A DNA stretch of 64,000 nucleotides from Pleurocapsa minor HA4230-MV1 (GTDB lineage Bacteria; Cyanobacteriota; Cyanobacteriia; Cyanobacteriales; Xenococcaceae): contig JAHHHZ010000025.1 in the NCBI GenBank assembly GCA_019359095.1, positions 186,001 to 250,000 on the forward strand, read 5' to 3'. The translations under genes and the position numbers were made by a program. Shown in pieces: positions 26,679 through 36,227 of the stretch (within the stretch, counting starts at the first letter, position 1; the number at the start of each line of letters is the position of its first letter). Below the pieces are notes generated by a model, which was not told the DNA's origin, did no database searches, and saw only the letters and a program-made list of their open reading frames with translations.

Positions 26679-27015
26679 GATTTAAAGCATTTATCATCCT
26701 AGAAATTTCATTGATCTTGTCTGTTAATAATTGAGATTTATTATGATCTAAATAACCTAAATCTCTAGCAATTAATATTTGACATTTGACCTCATAAGCG
26801 CTACCTTGAGCTATATCTAAAAAACGACTAAATTCTTTATCCCCATTACGCCCGCATCCTTCGCTAATGTTTGATTCAATTGACACAGATGCTCGTCTAA
26901 TTTGATTAGTTAGACCAAATTTTTCTTCTGTCGGAAAGTCTTGAGTTATCTTGTATAAGTTGACAGTGAAGTTATGTGCTTTTTGCCAAACTTTTAACTG
27001 GGTGAAATCTTGGAT
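26656..27015 (-). CDS. Four-helix-bundle protein (23S rRNA-IVP/avd-like family), start codon in doubt
   Basis: The family frame is complete upstream of the first formal start: I-Q-D-F-T-Q-L-K-V-W-Q-K-A-H, then TVNLYKITQDFPTEEKFGL and TNQIRRASVSIESNISEGCG, to the stop at 26656 (119 residues, normal family length). The codon where Met is expected is ATC (27013-27015) and directly behind it is a TAA, so no ATG, GTG or TTG can start the full protein. The first formal start, a GTG at 26884-26886, would remove two of the four helices. Either ATC is used weakly or the gene is newly silenced. Family role is unknown; members are often found inside rRNA genes or as diversity-generating accessory proteins. 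Confidence 0.7.
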   Translation of the reverse strand: MQDFTQLKVWQKAHNFTVNLYKITQDFPTEEKFGLTNQIRRASVSIESNISEGCGRNGDKEFSRFLDIAQGSAYEVKCQILIARDLGYLDHNKSQLLTDKINEISRMINALNQKLRAKS

Positions 27016-27095
27016 TTAGATGCGTAGTTGAGGACACGTTTGAGTGGGTCTCCCGCCCAGCTCGTGATATACGTACTGTTAAAATATTGTAATAT

Positions 27096-27136
27096 AAAAG
27101 CTAAAAGCCAATAGCTAACAGCTAATAGCTAAAAAA
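27096..27136. repeat. AGCTAAT/AGCTAAA heptamer-like repeat
   Basis: Four to five degenerate units (AGCTAAA, AGCCAAT, AGCTAAC, AGCTAAT) end just before the stop of the outer-membrane protein gene. Related blocks lie at 29128-29155 and 29379-29420 on the other side of that gene. Confidence 0.8.
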
Positions 27137-27146
27137 GTTGTCAAAG

Positions 27147-28967
27147 TTAGATTGAAAACGGCAAGAACAAACCAACGCCAACACCAAGACTATTATCTTC
27201 TCTGACTCTTAACTGATGCCAAGTAGAAGAACCCACGCGATTAGTTAGATATAGTTCTAAATAAGGATTGCTATTGTCTGTTGTCGGTTGTTTACCTACC
27301 AAAAATGATGGCTGCCAGCGAACTCCTGTTGTCCAAGGAATTTTATCGGCTAATCGTCCATCATTAAAGCTATTCCCTTCACCAACTAAATTAGCCCCAA
27401 CTTCTGCGGTTAAGCTTACTTCTGGCGTGATAGCGATCGCTCCACCTAAATTAAAACCACCAATTTCTAATCCTTGTCGTTGGGCGTAACCCAAAATCGG
27501 GGTGAACCAAACTGCTGCGTTGGCATTGATTTTGTAATGGATGGGCAAGCTAGCAGTTAAAATTAAGAGTTTTCCGTTGCTGCCATCATCTCCCCCAGGA
27601 GTAAAAATCGGCACTGTCTTATCTAAATTGCGATCGGCAAAAGCATCTGCATCATTATTGACAAAATTAATAAAGGGTTCGTTGGTTAAACTTACAGTAC
27701 CAGCAGCACTGAGAGTTATGGGGGAATTTTCCTGCTGATTGAGCAACCTCACTTTAGCGCCGATCCCCTGTTCCGACTCATCCACTTCCCCAGACACATA
27801 ATCGAGAAAAATTACCCCCTCAAAATCCCTGAGCAAACCGTAACGCACTGCGGTTAATATCCCTTGACTACCTGCTTGTAAGTTCAAAGCTAATTTTCTA
27901 CTAGGCAGAGTTCCCCCATCAAAAAAAGCTACCCCGTCAGTAGTAAATTCTGGTTTATTTTTTGGATTAGCTAGCTCACTGTACCTACGATTAGCAGGCA
28001 AAGCATCGGGCATAAATCTCACATTAGCGCCCACGCCTAAAAAATCGCGATCGCCAGTTAAAGATAACGGCGCAAAACTAGCAAAAGTATTAGTAGCATA
28101 AAGATCTAAAGCTAATTGAGGATTAGCCAGATAACGTAAGCCCGCATTATAAGCGATCGCCCGATCTGGTTCACCAGAATTACGATTAATACTATTGTTT
28201 CCCGTCAGAGGTAAAAAGACATCACTGACTAAGGAGAGTTGGGAGCTAACTTGATAAGTAACACCAGCACCCAAGCCCACAACAGTTCCGAAGCTACTAT
28301 CTTCATCATTAGGCAGACGACGAAAAAAAACGGCACTCTCATCTTTAAAGAATGCCACAGTAGGGGTAAAACTAAATTGCCAGCGATCGCCCACATCAGC
28401 AGTGAAGGGAACAGCCAGAGAGACAAATACATCTCGGTTATTAATTTCTGTCATCGTTCCAGCTTGGGTGAACATAAAGCCCCTAGTACCCCAAGAAGCT
28501 GCCACTACTCCACTCAATGAGCGATTACCCGACTGATTTTGCCAAATACGCTGTTTAAGCTCTAATGCTGCCTCATTATCTTCCGTGCGCTCAGACGTAA
28601 ATTCCCCCTGTTTGACTGGTGAGCTACTGTCTACATGTTGAAACTGGAGGCTTAACTGTAGTTCATCGCTAATTCCCCAGGTAAAGCCTGTATTAAAGTT
28701 GACGGCACTATCACTATCATCAACTGCTCCGCGAACTAGATCGGGAAAAAAGAAGCTACGAGTATCAAGGTTAATTATTACTTCGCCCTGACTTAAATGA
28801 CTTGCTGTTGGTTGAGATAGGAGAAGTTCACCTAAAGGAGTTAAGCTAATTTCTGCTTGTTCCAACTCCGATTGAGTAATCTTTTCCTGTGGCAAAGCTA
28901 GAAGAGGATTTTCGCCCAAAATTAGCACAACAATTAAACCAAATAGCCTCACCAACAGTTTATTCAT
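27147..28967 (-). CDS. Outer-membrane beta-barrel-like protein
   Basis: 606 residues. An N-terminal signal peptide is clear (LLVRLFGLIVVLILGENPLLA). The body is rich in amphipathic beta strands with alternating hydrophobic residues (LQLSLQFQHVDSS, SLSGVVAASWGTRG, NPQLALDLYATNTFASF, GVRWQPSFLVG), and the protein ends in VGVGLFLPFSI, an aromatic/hydrophobic last strand as expected for a BAM-inserted barrel. No SLH domain or plug is seen. It resembles uncharacterised cyanobacterial outer-membrane proteins; transport substrate unknown. A gap of 471 bp rich in repeats separates it from the VKOR gene. Confidence 0.8.
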   Translation of the reverse strand: MNKLLVRLFGLIVVLILGENPLLALPQEKITQSELEQAEISLTPLGELLLSQPTASHLSQGEVIINLDTRSFFFPDLVRGAVDDSDSAVNFNTGFTWGISDELQLSLQFQHVDSSSPVKQGEFTSERTEDNEAALELKQRIWQNQSGNRSLSGVVAASWGTRGFMFTQAGTMTEINNRDVFVSLAVPFTADVGDRWQFSFTPTVAFFKDESAVFFRRLPNDEDSSFGTVVGLGAGVTYQVSSQLSLVSDVFLPLTGNNSINRNSGEPDRAIAYNAGLRYLANPQLALDLYATNTFASFAPLSLTGDRDFLGVGANVRFMPDALPANRRYSELANPKNKPEFTTDGVAFFDGGTLPSRKLALNLQAGSQGILTAVRYGLLRDFEGVIFLDYVSGEVDESEQGIGAKVRLLNQQENSPITLSAAGTVSLTNEPFINFVNNDADAFADRNLDKTVPIFTPGGDDGSNGKLLILTASLPIHYKINANAAVWFTPILGYAQRQGLEIGGFNLGGAIAITPEVSLTAEVGANLVGEGNSFNDGRLADKIPWTTGVRWQPSFLVGKQPTTDNSNPYLELYLTNRVGSSTWHQLRVREDNSLGVGVGLFLPFSI

Positions 28968-29438
28968 GCGATCGCCTTTTACTCCCTACCTCAACCAAAA
29001 TTGATTAGTCTTGACTGAGAATTACACCAAAGTTTGTATTCTATCAGCTAGAGGTAAAAGGCTTTGTCCTAGCTAATAGCCATTGGCGACAAGTTAAGAG
29101 ACTACGTTGTTTGTCAATTGGTTTTTAGCTATTAGCTGTTAGCTGTTAGCTTTTGAGATATTTTTGAGAACTTTAGTTACCTTGAAGCGATACCTATATG
29201 CTCTAAAGGACTAGCTTCGCGTCGCGTAGCGGTATACCATTTGCGAAGCTTATCCTTTAGGACAAGGGTACAATGTGCTAAAGCACTAGCTCCGCCCATA
29301 TTTGGTGTTGAGTAAAATAAAAAATAATATCTGTAGTAGTTGAGCAAGACTACTTTTTTTTACTTGTCATCAATGGGCTTTGCCCTAGCTAAAAGCTAAT
29401 AGCTAATAGCTAATAGCTTTTTTGAGTAAAAAGATTCT
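28968..29438. other. Repeat-rich intergenic region, no gene seen
   Basis: Contains blocks of AGCTAAT-type heptamers at about 29128-29155 and 29379-29420, an imperfect hairpin repeat at 29203-29263, and a matched inverted pair CCATTGGCGACAAGT (29080-29094) / ACTTGTCATCAATGG (29362-29376). No coding frame with family features was found. Confidence 0.7.
29203..29263. repeat. Dispersed imperfect hairpin repeat (REP-like)
   Basis: Arms CTAAAGGACTAGCTTCGC (29203-29220) and GCGAAGCTTATCCTTTAG (29243-29260) pair at 16 of 18 positions around a 22-base loop. The right arm recurs at 12053-12072 and 55929-55948, and a variant of the left arm at 53885-53900, so this is a dispersed family in this genome. 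Confidence 0.85.
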
Positions 29439-30422
29439 TTAAAGCTTGTACTTAAAGTCTTTATTACCCTGATAATTAGACATTTCGGCTAACTCTTCGG
29501 GAGTTTTGATTCCTGGATAAAACTTACCGTCAATTTCCCAGGTAGGAAATGATTGAATTTTTGCTGCTCGACAAACATCTGGTTGCGGATTTTTACCTTC
29601 AGGAGCGCACTCAATATAGTTAATCTCGTCAAATGCTTCTTCACCAAATAATTGCTTCTGTTCAAAGCAGTGGGGACACCAATAAGCACCATACTTTTTA
29701 GCGCCTGTAGCTGTTAAATGTTTGGCTAATTCAATTTCCGCTTCTCCAGAAACTGAAGTGACTTTCCAACCATAGGGCGCAGTGTAGTTTCCTGTCGGCT
29801 CAGTAATGGCAATTTTACCGTCTCTAGGATCGACTACCTCATCAGCGATCGCATTGTTATTAATTCCTGAATAGATGCCTAGCGTCACGACAATCGTTAA
29901 CAAGCCGACAATTGTTCCTGTAAACAAGATTTGACCCAAATCTTCCCAATCGCGACCAGTAAGGGTCAAAATCAAGAGGCTGAGAGCAAACATCGCCGAG
30001 GCAATACAGTAGGGACAAACAGTTTTTAATTCCGTTGCCAAAATATACATCAAGTAGCCACTAAATACCGCCATCGCGATACTCCCCGCCAACAATAGCC
30101 ACCAAGTAGCATTTTCCACCTGCTGCTTGAGTTTCTTTTGCGTGTCTGAATTAATAGCTAGAGGAATTAAGGCAAAAGCAGCCATGCTGATATAAGCTAG
30201 ACAGCCAAATAGACTTAGAGGTAAACCAAACACCGTTGCATAGTCACTGTCTAAAACTCCTCCACAGCCAGCACCAGCAGATTCAGCCGAGCAAACTGGC
30301 CCTCCTCCAGTAAGTTTAGCAATAGTAAGATAAGCAGTGAGGATTGCTCCTGCGATCGCGATCGCACCAATAATTGGTCTTGACCAACGATAAATCCAAG
30401 GTAGAGAACGACGACGGCGCAT
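29439..30422 (-). CDS. Vitamin K epoxide reductase homologue fused to a thioredoxin-like domain (LTO1-type)
   Basis: 327 residues. The VKOR part (about 15-185) has four to five TM helices, the loop cysteines C44 and C53, the conserved Ser/Thr region and the active CPYC at 136-139. A periplasmic/lumenal thioredoxin-like domain follows (about 225-327) with WCPHC (C249, C252) and two further cysteines (IECAPEG, PDVCRAA). Such fusions oxidise thiols and pass electrons to quinone; in cyanobacteria and chloroplasts (LTO1) they support photosystem assembly. Located upstream (in reading direction) of the outer-membrane gene; btpA lies 215 bp further upstream on the same strand. Confidence 0.95.
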   Translation of the reverse strand: MRRRRSLPWIYRWSRPIIGAIAIAGAILTAYLTIAKLTGGGPVCSAESAGAGCGGVLDSDYATVFGLPLSLFGCLAYISMAAFALIPLAINSDTQKKLKQQVENATWWLLLAGSIAMAVFSGYLMYILATELKTVCPYCIASAMFALSLLILTLTGRDWEDLGQILFTGTIVGLLTIVVTLGIYSGINNNAIADEVVDPRDGKIAITEPTGNYTAPYGWKVTSVSGEAEIELAKHLTATGAKKYGAYWCPHCFEQKQLFGEEAFDEINYIECAPEGKNPQPDVCRAAKIQSFPTWEIDGKFYPGIKTPEELAEMSNYQGNKDFKYKL

Positions 30423-30637
30423 AATTTAAAAATTAATTAGTAGTTTTTGACAGGAAGATTTTAAGTACTCAATTATCCTCAACCCATAAGAACATTTTTG
30501 CAAAACATTACTTAATCAAAAGCTGAGTAGTTACTGTAGTCAGTTAAAATCCTCTCAGTTATATGGCATTTTTTCAGATTATAGCTTGAGTCAAATTTGC
30601 CTCTAATTTTGCTTTGAATTTTTGCCTTAAATTTTTG

Positions 30638-31489
30638 CTAACGCCACTGCTTAACCGAAGCATTCGATTCTGAATGCAATTTGGTCTTGGGGGGAGTCGA
30701 TCTAGCTGCTTCGACAAACTGAGATACTCTAATCGGATCGATCGTCTCGCTAATCTTGCCCTGGCGCTTGAGGGAGCTAGAGACAATTACCCCATCGGCT
30801 GCCTGCATTAACTGCGAGATATTTGTCCAGTCTGCACCACTGCCAATAAATACAGGGGTATCTCCTGCTGCTGCGGAGGCTAATTCCAAATCTTCTTGGG
30901 TTGGTGGACTACCCGTTGCCCATCCCGATAAAATCACCCCATCTGCCAAACCTCGTTCAATCGTATCTTTAACAGCGGTAGTTAAATTTGGTGTTCCCAA
31001 AGGACGCGCATGTTTAACCAGAACATCTGCCAAAATTGCGACTTCTGAGCCTAATTCACGACGATATCTGAGTATTTCATAAGCTTTGCCTTCAATTAAC
31101 CCTTGATCTGTTGCCATTACTCCCGTTAAAACATTAACTCGAATAAACTGAACCTGAGTACAGGTAGCGATCGCCATGGCGCTACGAGCATCATTACGCA
31201 AAACATTGATCCCAATGGGTAACATGACCATCCCCTTAAGGCGATCGACAATTAAGGTCATGGCGCTAACCACAGCGGGATCCACACAATCCTTGGCAAA
31301 AGGAGCATCAAAAAAGTTTTCGATGATAATTCCGTCTACCCCTCCTGCTGCTAAAGCTGTAGCTTCTTGTTCGGCTCTGGCAATTACCTCATGTAGTTTG
31401 CCTTGCCAACGGGGGGAGGTAGGTAGGGGAGCTAAATGAACCACACCAATTACTGGATTATCTACTTGAAAAATATGTTTTAATTCCAC
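30638..31489 (-). CDS. btpA: BtpA family, photosystem I biogenesis protein
   Basis: 283 residues of the BtpA/SgcQ TIM-barrel family: VIGVVHLAPLPTSPRW near the N-terminus, GVDGIIIENFFDAPF, INVLRNDARSAMAIA, GVMATDQGLIEG and VFIGSGADWTN. In Synechocystis BtpA is needed to stabilise the photosystem I reaction-centre proteins, especially at low temperature. The C-terminal 25 residues after VEAARSTP are lineage-specific. Its proximity to crhR (cold-induced helicase) on the other strand is suggestive but may be chance. Confidence 0.95.
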   Translation of the reverse strand: MELKHIFQVDNPVIGVVHLAPLPTSPRWQGKLHEVIARAEQEATALAAGGVDGIIIENFFDAPFAKDCVDPAVVSAMTLIVDRLKGMVMLPIGINVLRNDARSAMAIATCTQVQFIRVNVLTGVMATDQGLIEGKAYEILRYRRELGSEVAILADVLVKHARPLGTPNLTTAVKDTIERGLADGVILSGWATGSPPTQEDLELASAAAGDTPVFIGSGADWTNISQLMQAADGVIVSSSLKRQGKISETIDPIRVSQFVEAARSTPPKTKLHSESNASVKQWR

Positions 31490-31672
31490 TTTAATTCCGT
31501 CACGCCTGCTTGCTCCTCTTCAAAATTAACTATTATCTCAGACAAAGCTAGGTACTGTACATACTCAAATTGACATTAAACTCAAAACGTTTTGTCGATT
31601 TCAATCAGTATTTTCTCAAGTTTTGTTCCCAGGGTCGAATTTATCTGTTAATATATTTTAACGAAAAGGTTA

Positions 31673-31701
31673 TTTACGTATCCTGATTAGATATGTATAG
31701 T
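31673..31701 (+). promoter_or_regulatory. Sigma70-type promoter of the rimO-crhR unit
   Basis: TTTACG at 31673-31678 and TATAGT at 31696-31701 with a 17-base spacer. Transcription would begin near 31708 and give a leader of about 295 nt before the rimO ATG at 32002. Confidence 0.55.
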
Positions 31702-32001
31702 CTCAAGTTCAGAACCCGTCAGAGGCGGTGTCTTGAATCCAAAATAGTTTTGCGGCAGATGAACTGTCTGGTTAGCTAATGCTCCACCGCGAAACTAGGA
31801 AGCAAAAGCCAACAGTTTGGTCTAAAACTAAGCCCAATCTATCTTTAATATAGCTCTCAAGAGCCATCGGGTTAACGCTTCAACCAAGATATTAAGTCTG
31901 ACCAGTGGTCGAGAGAAACCTTGTCAAATGGCTTTGCCATTTAGACCAAAATGTAAACTTACACCAACTTTGAGATAGGTCTCGAAAATTTAGGATAAAG
32001 A
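31702..32001 (+). ncRNA. Candidate structured 5' leader or independent small RNA upstream of rimO
   Basis: Visible inverted repeats include CAAAA-TAG-TTTTG (near 31741), GCGGTG (near 31725) with CACCGC (near 31786), GCTCT-CA-AGAGC (near 31855), GGTT-AACGCTTC-AACC (near 31870), GACC-AGT-GGTC (near 31900) and AAATGGC-TTT-GCCATTT (31927-31943). TCTCAAGTT at 31701-31709 can pair imperfectly with AACTTTGAGA near 31968, enclosing the whole stretch. It does not match riboswitch, tmRNA, RNase P or SRP RNA consensus that I know. A structured RNA is inference until folded and compared. Confidence 0.4.
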
Positions 32002-33336
32002 ATGGCAAACAAGCCAACCATAGCTATATCCCACTTGGGATGTGAAAAGAACCGTATAGATTCAGAGCATATGCTGGGCTTGCTAGCTCAAGCAGGCTAT
32101 CAAGTAGACTCCAACGAAGAGCTAGCCGATTATGTAATTGTCAATACCTGTAGCTTTATTCAGGCTGCGCGGGAAGAATCAGTTCGTACTTTAGTTGAAT
32201 TAGCCGAAGCCGACAAAAAAATAGTCATTACTGGCTGTATGGCGCAGCACTTTCAGGGGGAACTTTTAGCCGAGTTACCAGAAGCTGTAGCCGTCGTGGG
32301 CAGTGGAGATTACCACAAAATTGTGGATGTTATTGAGCGCACCCAAACAGGAGAAAGGGTTGAGGAAGTGACCCCTGAACCCGTGTATATTGCTGACGAA
32401 ACTGTTCCGCGCTACCGCACTACTACAGAGGGAGTAGCATATTTGAGAGTCGCCGAAGGCTGTGACTACCGCTGTGCCTTCTGTATTATTCCTCATCTAA
32501 GGGGTAATCAGCGATCGCGATCGATTGAATCCATCGTTGCCGAAGCAAAATCTTTGGCAAGTCAAGGAGTACAAGAAATTGTCTTAATTTCTCAGATCAC
32601 CACCAACTATGGTGTGGATCTTTATGGCAAGCCGATGTTAGCCGAGTTGCTTAAGGAGTTAGGCAAGGTTGATGTAGCTTGGGTCAGGATTCACTACGCT
32701 TATCCTACGGGACTCACCCCCGAAGTATTAGCTGCCATTAGAGAGACACCTAATGTTTTGCCCTATCTCGATCTCCCTCTACAGCATTCTCATCCTGAGA
32801 TTTTGCGGGCGATGAACCGACCTTGGCAGGGAAGAGTGAATGATGGCATTATTGAGCGAATTAAGGCAGAACTTCCAGGAGCAGTGCTACGTACCACCTT
32901 TATTGTTGGGTTTCCTGGAGAATCAGAGGCTCATTTTCAACATTTAGTAGATTTTGTCGAACGCCATCAGTTTGACCACGTTGGAGTGTTTACCTTCTCC
33001 CCTGAAGAGGAGACTCCCGCCTACAACATGGCAGATCAAGTAGCGCCTGAAATTGCAGCTCAACGTCGAGACATTCTGATGGAGACACAGCAACCTATTG
33101 CTGCTGCTAAAAACAGTTCTTGTGTCGGTCAACGAGTAGATGTTTTGCTAGAGCAAGAACACCCTGAGACAGGACAGCTAGTAGGTCGCTCCGCACGCTT
33201 CGCGCCAGAAGTAGACGGCTTAGTGTACGTGCGTGGTTCAGCTTCTCTCGGTTCTATAGTTTCAGTAGATATTACCGCTGCTGATGTCTATGACCTCTAC
33301 GGAGAAATAGCAGTTGCAGCTTACACAGCTTCCTAA
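32002..33336 (+). CDS. rimO: Ribosomal protein S12 methylthiotransferase RimO
   Basis: 444 residues. UPF0004 N-terminal domain with cluster cysteines ([23 protein letters not shown]), radical-SAM domain with the C-x3-C-x2-C motif in GCDYRCAFC, the [12 protein letters not shown] segment specific to RimO, and a C-terminal TRAM domain (about 375-440). It methylthiolates Asp of ribosomal protein S12. It is followed 166 bp later by crhR; the rimO-crhR order is also known in Synechocystis, where both are cotranscribed and regulated by temperature and redox. Confidence 0.96.
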   Translation: MANKPTIAISHLGCEKNRIDSEHMLGLLAQAGYQVDSNEELADYVIVNTCSFIQAAREESVRTLVELAEADKKIVITGCMAQHFQGELLAELPEAVAVVGSGDYHKIVDVIERTQTGERVEEVTPEPVYIADETVPRYRTTTEGVAYLRVAEGCDYRCAFCIIPHLRGNQRSRSIESIVAEAKSLASQGVQEIVLISQITTNYGVDLYGKPMLAELLKELGKVDVAWVRIHYAYPTGLTPEVLAAIRETPNVLPYLDLPLQHSHPEILRAMNRPWQGRVNDGIIERIKAELPGAVLRTTFIVGFPGESEAHFQHLVDFVERHQFDHVGVFTFSPEEETPAYNMADQVAPEIAAQRRDILMETQQPIAAAKNSSCVGQRVDVLLEQEHPETGQLVGRSARFAPEVDGLVYVRGSASLGSIVSVDITAADVYDLYGEIAVAAYTAS

Positions 33337-33502
33337 TTGCTATTGATGAGAGTCTACTGCCTTATGCCTCCAATTGTATTAAGGTAGATTATTTTCCAGC
33401 AGAGCAAGAAACAGTAAGTCGATTGTATGATGATCTGATTTCTGGATCATGCCTCGACTTTTTACCAACCATTAAACCATTAAAGTAGAAATACCAAGAC
33501 TT

Positions 33503-34972
33503 ATGACGACGACTTTTAAAGATTTAGGATTATCCACTAGCACTTTATTACAACTAGAAGAGTTGGGTTTTACCGATCCAACACAAATTCAACAAGATGC
33601 AGTACCCGCTTTACTTCAAGGTAAAGATATTGTCGGTCAATCCCAGACAGGGACAGGTAAAACCGCAGCCTTTGCTCTACCTGCTCTTGAACTTGTTGAT
33701 GCTGATAACAGAGCTGTACAGGCGTTGATTTTAACCCCTACCAGAGAATTAGCGCAGCAGGTTGGAGAAGCCATTAACGATTTCTCTTCAAAAGAAAGAA
33801 GAGTTTTTTCGCTGACGGTTTATGGTGGTCAATCGATCGAAAGACAGATTAGTAGATTGCGTCGCGGAGTCCAGATCGTTGTTGGTACTCCTGGGCGAGT
33901 AATTGACTTGCTAGAACGTCGCGAACTAGTTTTAGATCAGCTCAAGCTGGCAATTCTGGATGAAGCAGATGAAATGTTAAGCATGGGTTTTATTGATGAT
34001 ATCAAGAAAATTTTGCGTCGAACTCCCGATTCCAGACAAACTGCCTGTTTATCGGCTACCATGCCTCGTGAAATTAAAGATCTAATCAACAACTTTTTGA
34101 CTGACCCAGTTTATATTACGGTTAAACAACAAGAAGCTGCTCCCACGCGGATCGATCAGCGCGTATATTTAGTACCCCGTGGCTGGCAGAAAATTAAGGC
34201 ATTGCAGCCCATTTTAGAAATTGAAGAACCAGATTCGGCAATTATCTTTGTGCGCACCAAGCGGACTGCTAGTGAACTAACTAGTAAACTACAAGAAGCA
34301 GGTCACAGCGTTGATGAATATCATGGTAATTTAAGCCAAATTCAGCGAGAAAGACTAGTTAAGCGCTTCCGTGAGGGCAAGGTAAAAATGGTCGTAGCAA
34401 CAGACATTGCTGCCAGAGGTTTGGATGTTCAGGATCTAACTCATGTGATCAACTACGATTTACCCGATAACACAGAAACTTATATTCACCGTATTGGTCG
34501 TACTGGTCGTGCAGGTAAAACAGGGACAGCTCTGGCTATTGCTCAAGCTGGGGATCGACGTGCCATCAAACAGATTGAACGTCGTATGCGAGCTACATTA
34601 GAAACCGTCCAGATTCCCAATCGGGCGCAGGTAGAAGCCAAGCGCATTGGTAAGCTCAATAGCAGAATTAAAGAAACCCTAGCAGGAGAAAGAATGGCAT
34701 CCTTCCTACCTTTGGTTAGAGAACTGGGTAGTGAATATGATGCACAGGCGATCGCTGCTGCGGCTCTCCAAATGGTCTATGACCGCGATTGTCCTAACTG
34801 GATGAAAGGAGAGTGGGATGTTCCCGAAGATACTGATAGCTTCAGCAAGCCACTAATCAAGGGCAAGAAAAGTAGTCGTTCTGCGCATAAAACTAATTAC
34901 AATAAATCTAAATCGATGCCAAGAACTAAGCCTCAAGGTAAGTTAAGATCGGGAGTGATTATCGAGCAGTAG
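33503..34972 (+). CDS. crhR: DEAD-box RNA helicase CrhR
   Basis: 489 residues. Helicase motifs in order: FKDLGLSTSTLLQLEELGF with Q motif (GFTDPTQIQQ), motif I SQTGTGKTAA, PTRELAQQ, TPGR, DEADEML, SATMP, then domain 2 with FVRTKR, ATDIAARGLD and HRIGRTGRAGKTG. The C-terminal extension (PNRAQVEAKRIGKLNSRIKETL and a basic tail) is typical of the CsdA/CrhR group. CrhR unwinds and anneals RNA and is induced by cold and by electron-transport state in Synechocystis. Position behind rimO supports the ortholog call. Confidence 0.93.
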   Translation: MTTTFKDLGLSTSTLLQLEELGFTDPTQIQQDAVPALLQGKDIVGQSQTGTGKTAAFALPALELVDADNRAVQALILTPTRELAQQVGEAINDFSSKERRVFSLTVYGGQSIERQISRLRRGVQIVVGTPGRVIDLLERRELVLDQLKLAILDEADEMLSMGFIDDIKKILRRTPDSRQTACLSATMPREIKDLINNFLTDPVYITVKQQEAAPTRIDQRVYLVPRGWQKIKALQPILEIEEPDSAIIFVRTKRTASELTSKLQEAGHSVDEYHGNLSQIQRERLVKRFREGKVKMVVATDIAARGLDVQDLTHVINYDLPDNTETYIHRIGRTGRAGKTGTALAIAQAGDRRAIKQIERRMRATLETVQIPNRAQVEAKRIGKLNSRIKETLAGERMASFLPLVRELGSEYDAQAIAAAALQMVYDRDCPNWMKGEWDVPEDTDSFSKPLIKGKKSSRSAHKTNYNKSKSMPRTKPQGKLRSGVIIEQ

Positions 34973-35117
34973 ATCTTGCTTAAGCTCTGAGCAGTTTTAA
35001 AGTGTGTTAAAGATCCAAAATTAGGGTATTTTAAAACTGCAAGCATCTTCTGCAATAATTGTTAAATAAGCTAAATAAGCCAGAAGCTCTTTCTAAACAT
35101 TAACCAGCATAGCCCCC

Positions 35118-36227
35118 GTGACTCTGAGTATTCCAAGCAACTTGTCTTACCCCACTATCGCCAAGACGGCGAATAACTGGCAGGGTTTAATTGAAACCTA
35201 TCGTTCCTATCTGCCCGTTAGCGCTGCTACTCCCGTAATTAGCTTATTGGAAGGTAATACACCTTTGATTCCCGTGCCAGCGATCGCCAATCGGCTTGGT
35301 CGTGGAGTCAAAGTGTATGCCAAGTATGACGGTCTCAATCCCACGGGGAGCTTTAAAGATCGGGGAATGACGATGGCGATTTCTAAAGCTAAGGAGGAAG
35401 GAGCTAAAGCAGTTATCTGTGCCAGTACAGGCAATACTTCCGCTGCTGCTGCTGCCTATGCTCGACGAGCAGGTATGAAGGCTTTCGTGATTATTCCTGA
35501 TGGTTACGTGGCTTTGGGTAAACTAGCTCAGGCGCTACTATATGGGGCAGAGGTCATTGCCATCGACGGTAATTTTGATGATGCCCTAAATATCGTGCGC
35601 GAAATGGCCGAAAGATATCCTGTCACCTTGGTCAATTCAGTCAATCCTTATCGTCTTCAGGGACAAAAAACCGCAGCTTTTGAAGTAGTAGACGTGTTGG
35701 GGAATGCTCCAGACTGGCTTTGTATTCCTGTAGGCAACGCTGGTAATATCAGCGCTTACTGGATGGGTTTTTGTGAATATCGCACCGCGGGTAAATGTTC
35801 TAGTTTACCCAAAATGATGGGCTTCCAGGCTGCTGGCGCTGCTCCTTTCGTTTCTGGAACAAAAGTTGACAAGCCTGAAACTCTAGCTACGGCAATTAGA
35901 ATTGGTAATCCTGCTAACTGGTCAAAAGCGATCGCCGTCCAAGAAGCTAGTGGAGGGGAGTTTAATTCCGTAACCGACGAAGAAATTTTAGCTGCCTATC
36001 GCATTTTGGCATCAGAAGAAGGAATATTTTGTGAACCTGCTAGTGCTGCATCCGTAGCTGGGTTACTGAAGGTCAAAGATCGTGTCCCTAATGATGCTAC
36101 CGTGGTCTGTGTGCTGACGGGGAATGGTCTTAAAGATCCTAGTAGTGCAGTAGAACATAGTTTCAACGAACTTAAGCAAGGTATTCCTAACGATCTTGCC
36201 AAAGTAGCTGAAGTAATGGGCTTTTAA
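35118..36227 (+). CDS. thrC: Threonine synthase
   Basis: 369 residues, starting at GTG 35118. Fold-type II PLP enzyme: substrate loop [14 protein letters not shown] lysine in [26 protein letters not shown] and the phosphate-binding loop [11 protein letters not shown], ending [11 protein letters not shown]. The enzyme converts O-phosphohomoserine to threonine. The length and short N-terminus match the bacterial/cyanobacterial monomer-type ThrC without the plant SAM-binding extension. A strong hairpin at 36288-36321 follows. Confidence 0.95.
   Translation: MTLSIPSNLSYPTIAKTANNWQGLIETYRSYLPVSAATPVISLLEGNTPLIPVPAIANRLGRGVKVYAKYDGLNPTGSFKDRGMTMAISKAKEEGAKAVICASTGNTSAAAAAYARRAGMKAFVIIPDGYVALGKLAQALLYGAEVIAIDGNFDDALNIVREMAERYPVTLVNSVNPYRLQGQKTAAFEVVDVLGNAPDWLCIPVGNAGNISAYWMGFCEYRTAGKCSSLPKMMGFQAAGAAPFVSGTKVDKPETLATAIRIGNPANWSKAIAVQEASGGEFNSVTDEEILAAYRILASEEGIFCEPASAASVAGLLKVKDRVPNDATVVCVLTGNGLKDPSSAVEHSFNELKQGIPNDLAKVAEVMGF

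Larger units (their letters stand above)
31490..32001. other. Intergenic region with promoter and long rimO leader
   Basis: About 180 bases without visible features precede the promoter at 31673-31701. The following 295 bases before rimO ATG contain several compact inverted repeats and no good coding frame. See the separate promoter and leader entries. Confidence 0.6.

Noticed and set aside
31702-32001. 6S RNA or a known riboswitch
   Set aside because: I could not match the long central bubble of 6S RNA or any riboswitch consensus I know; left as an unassigned structured leader.
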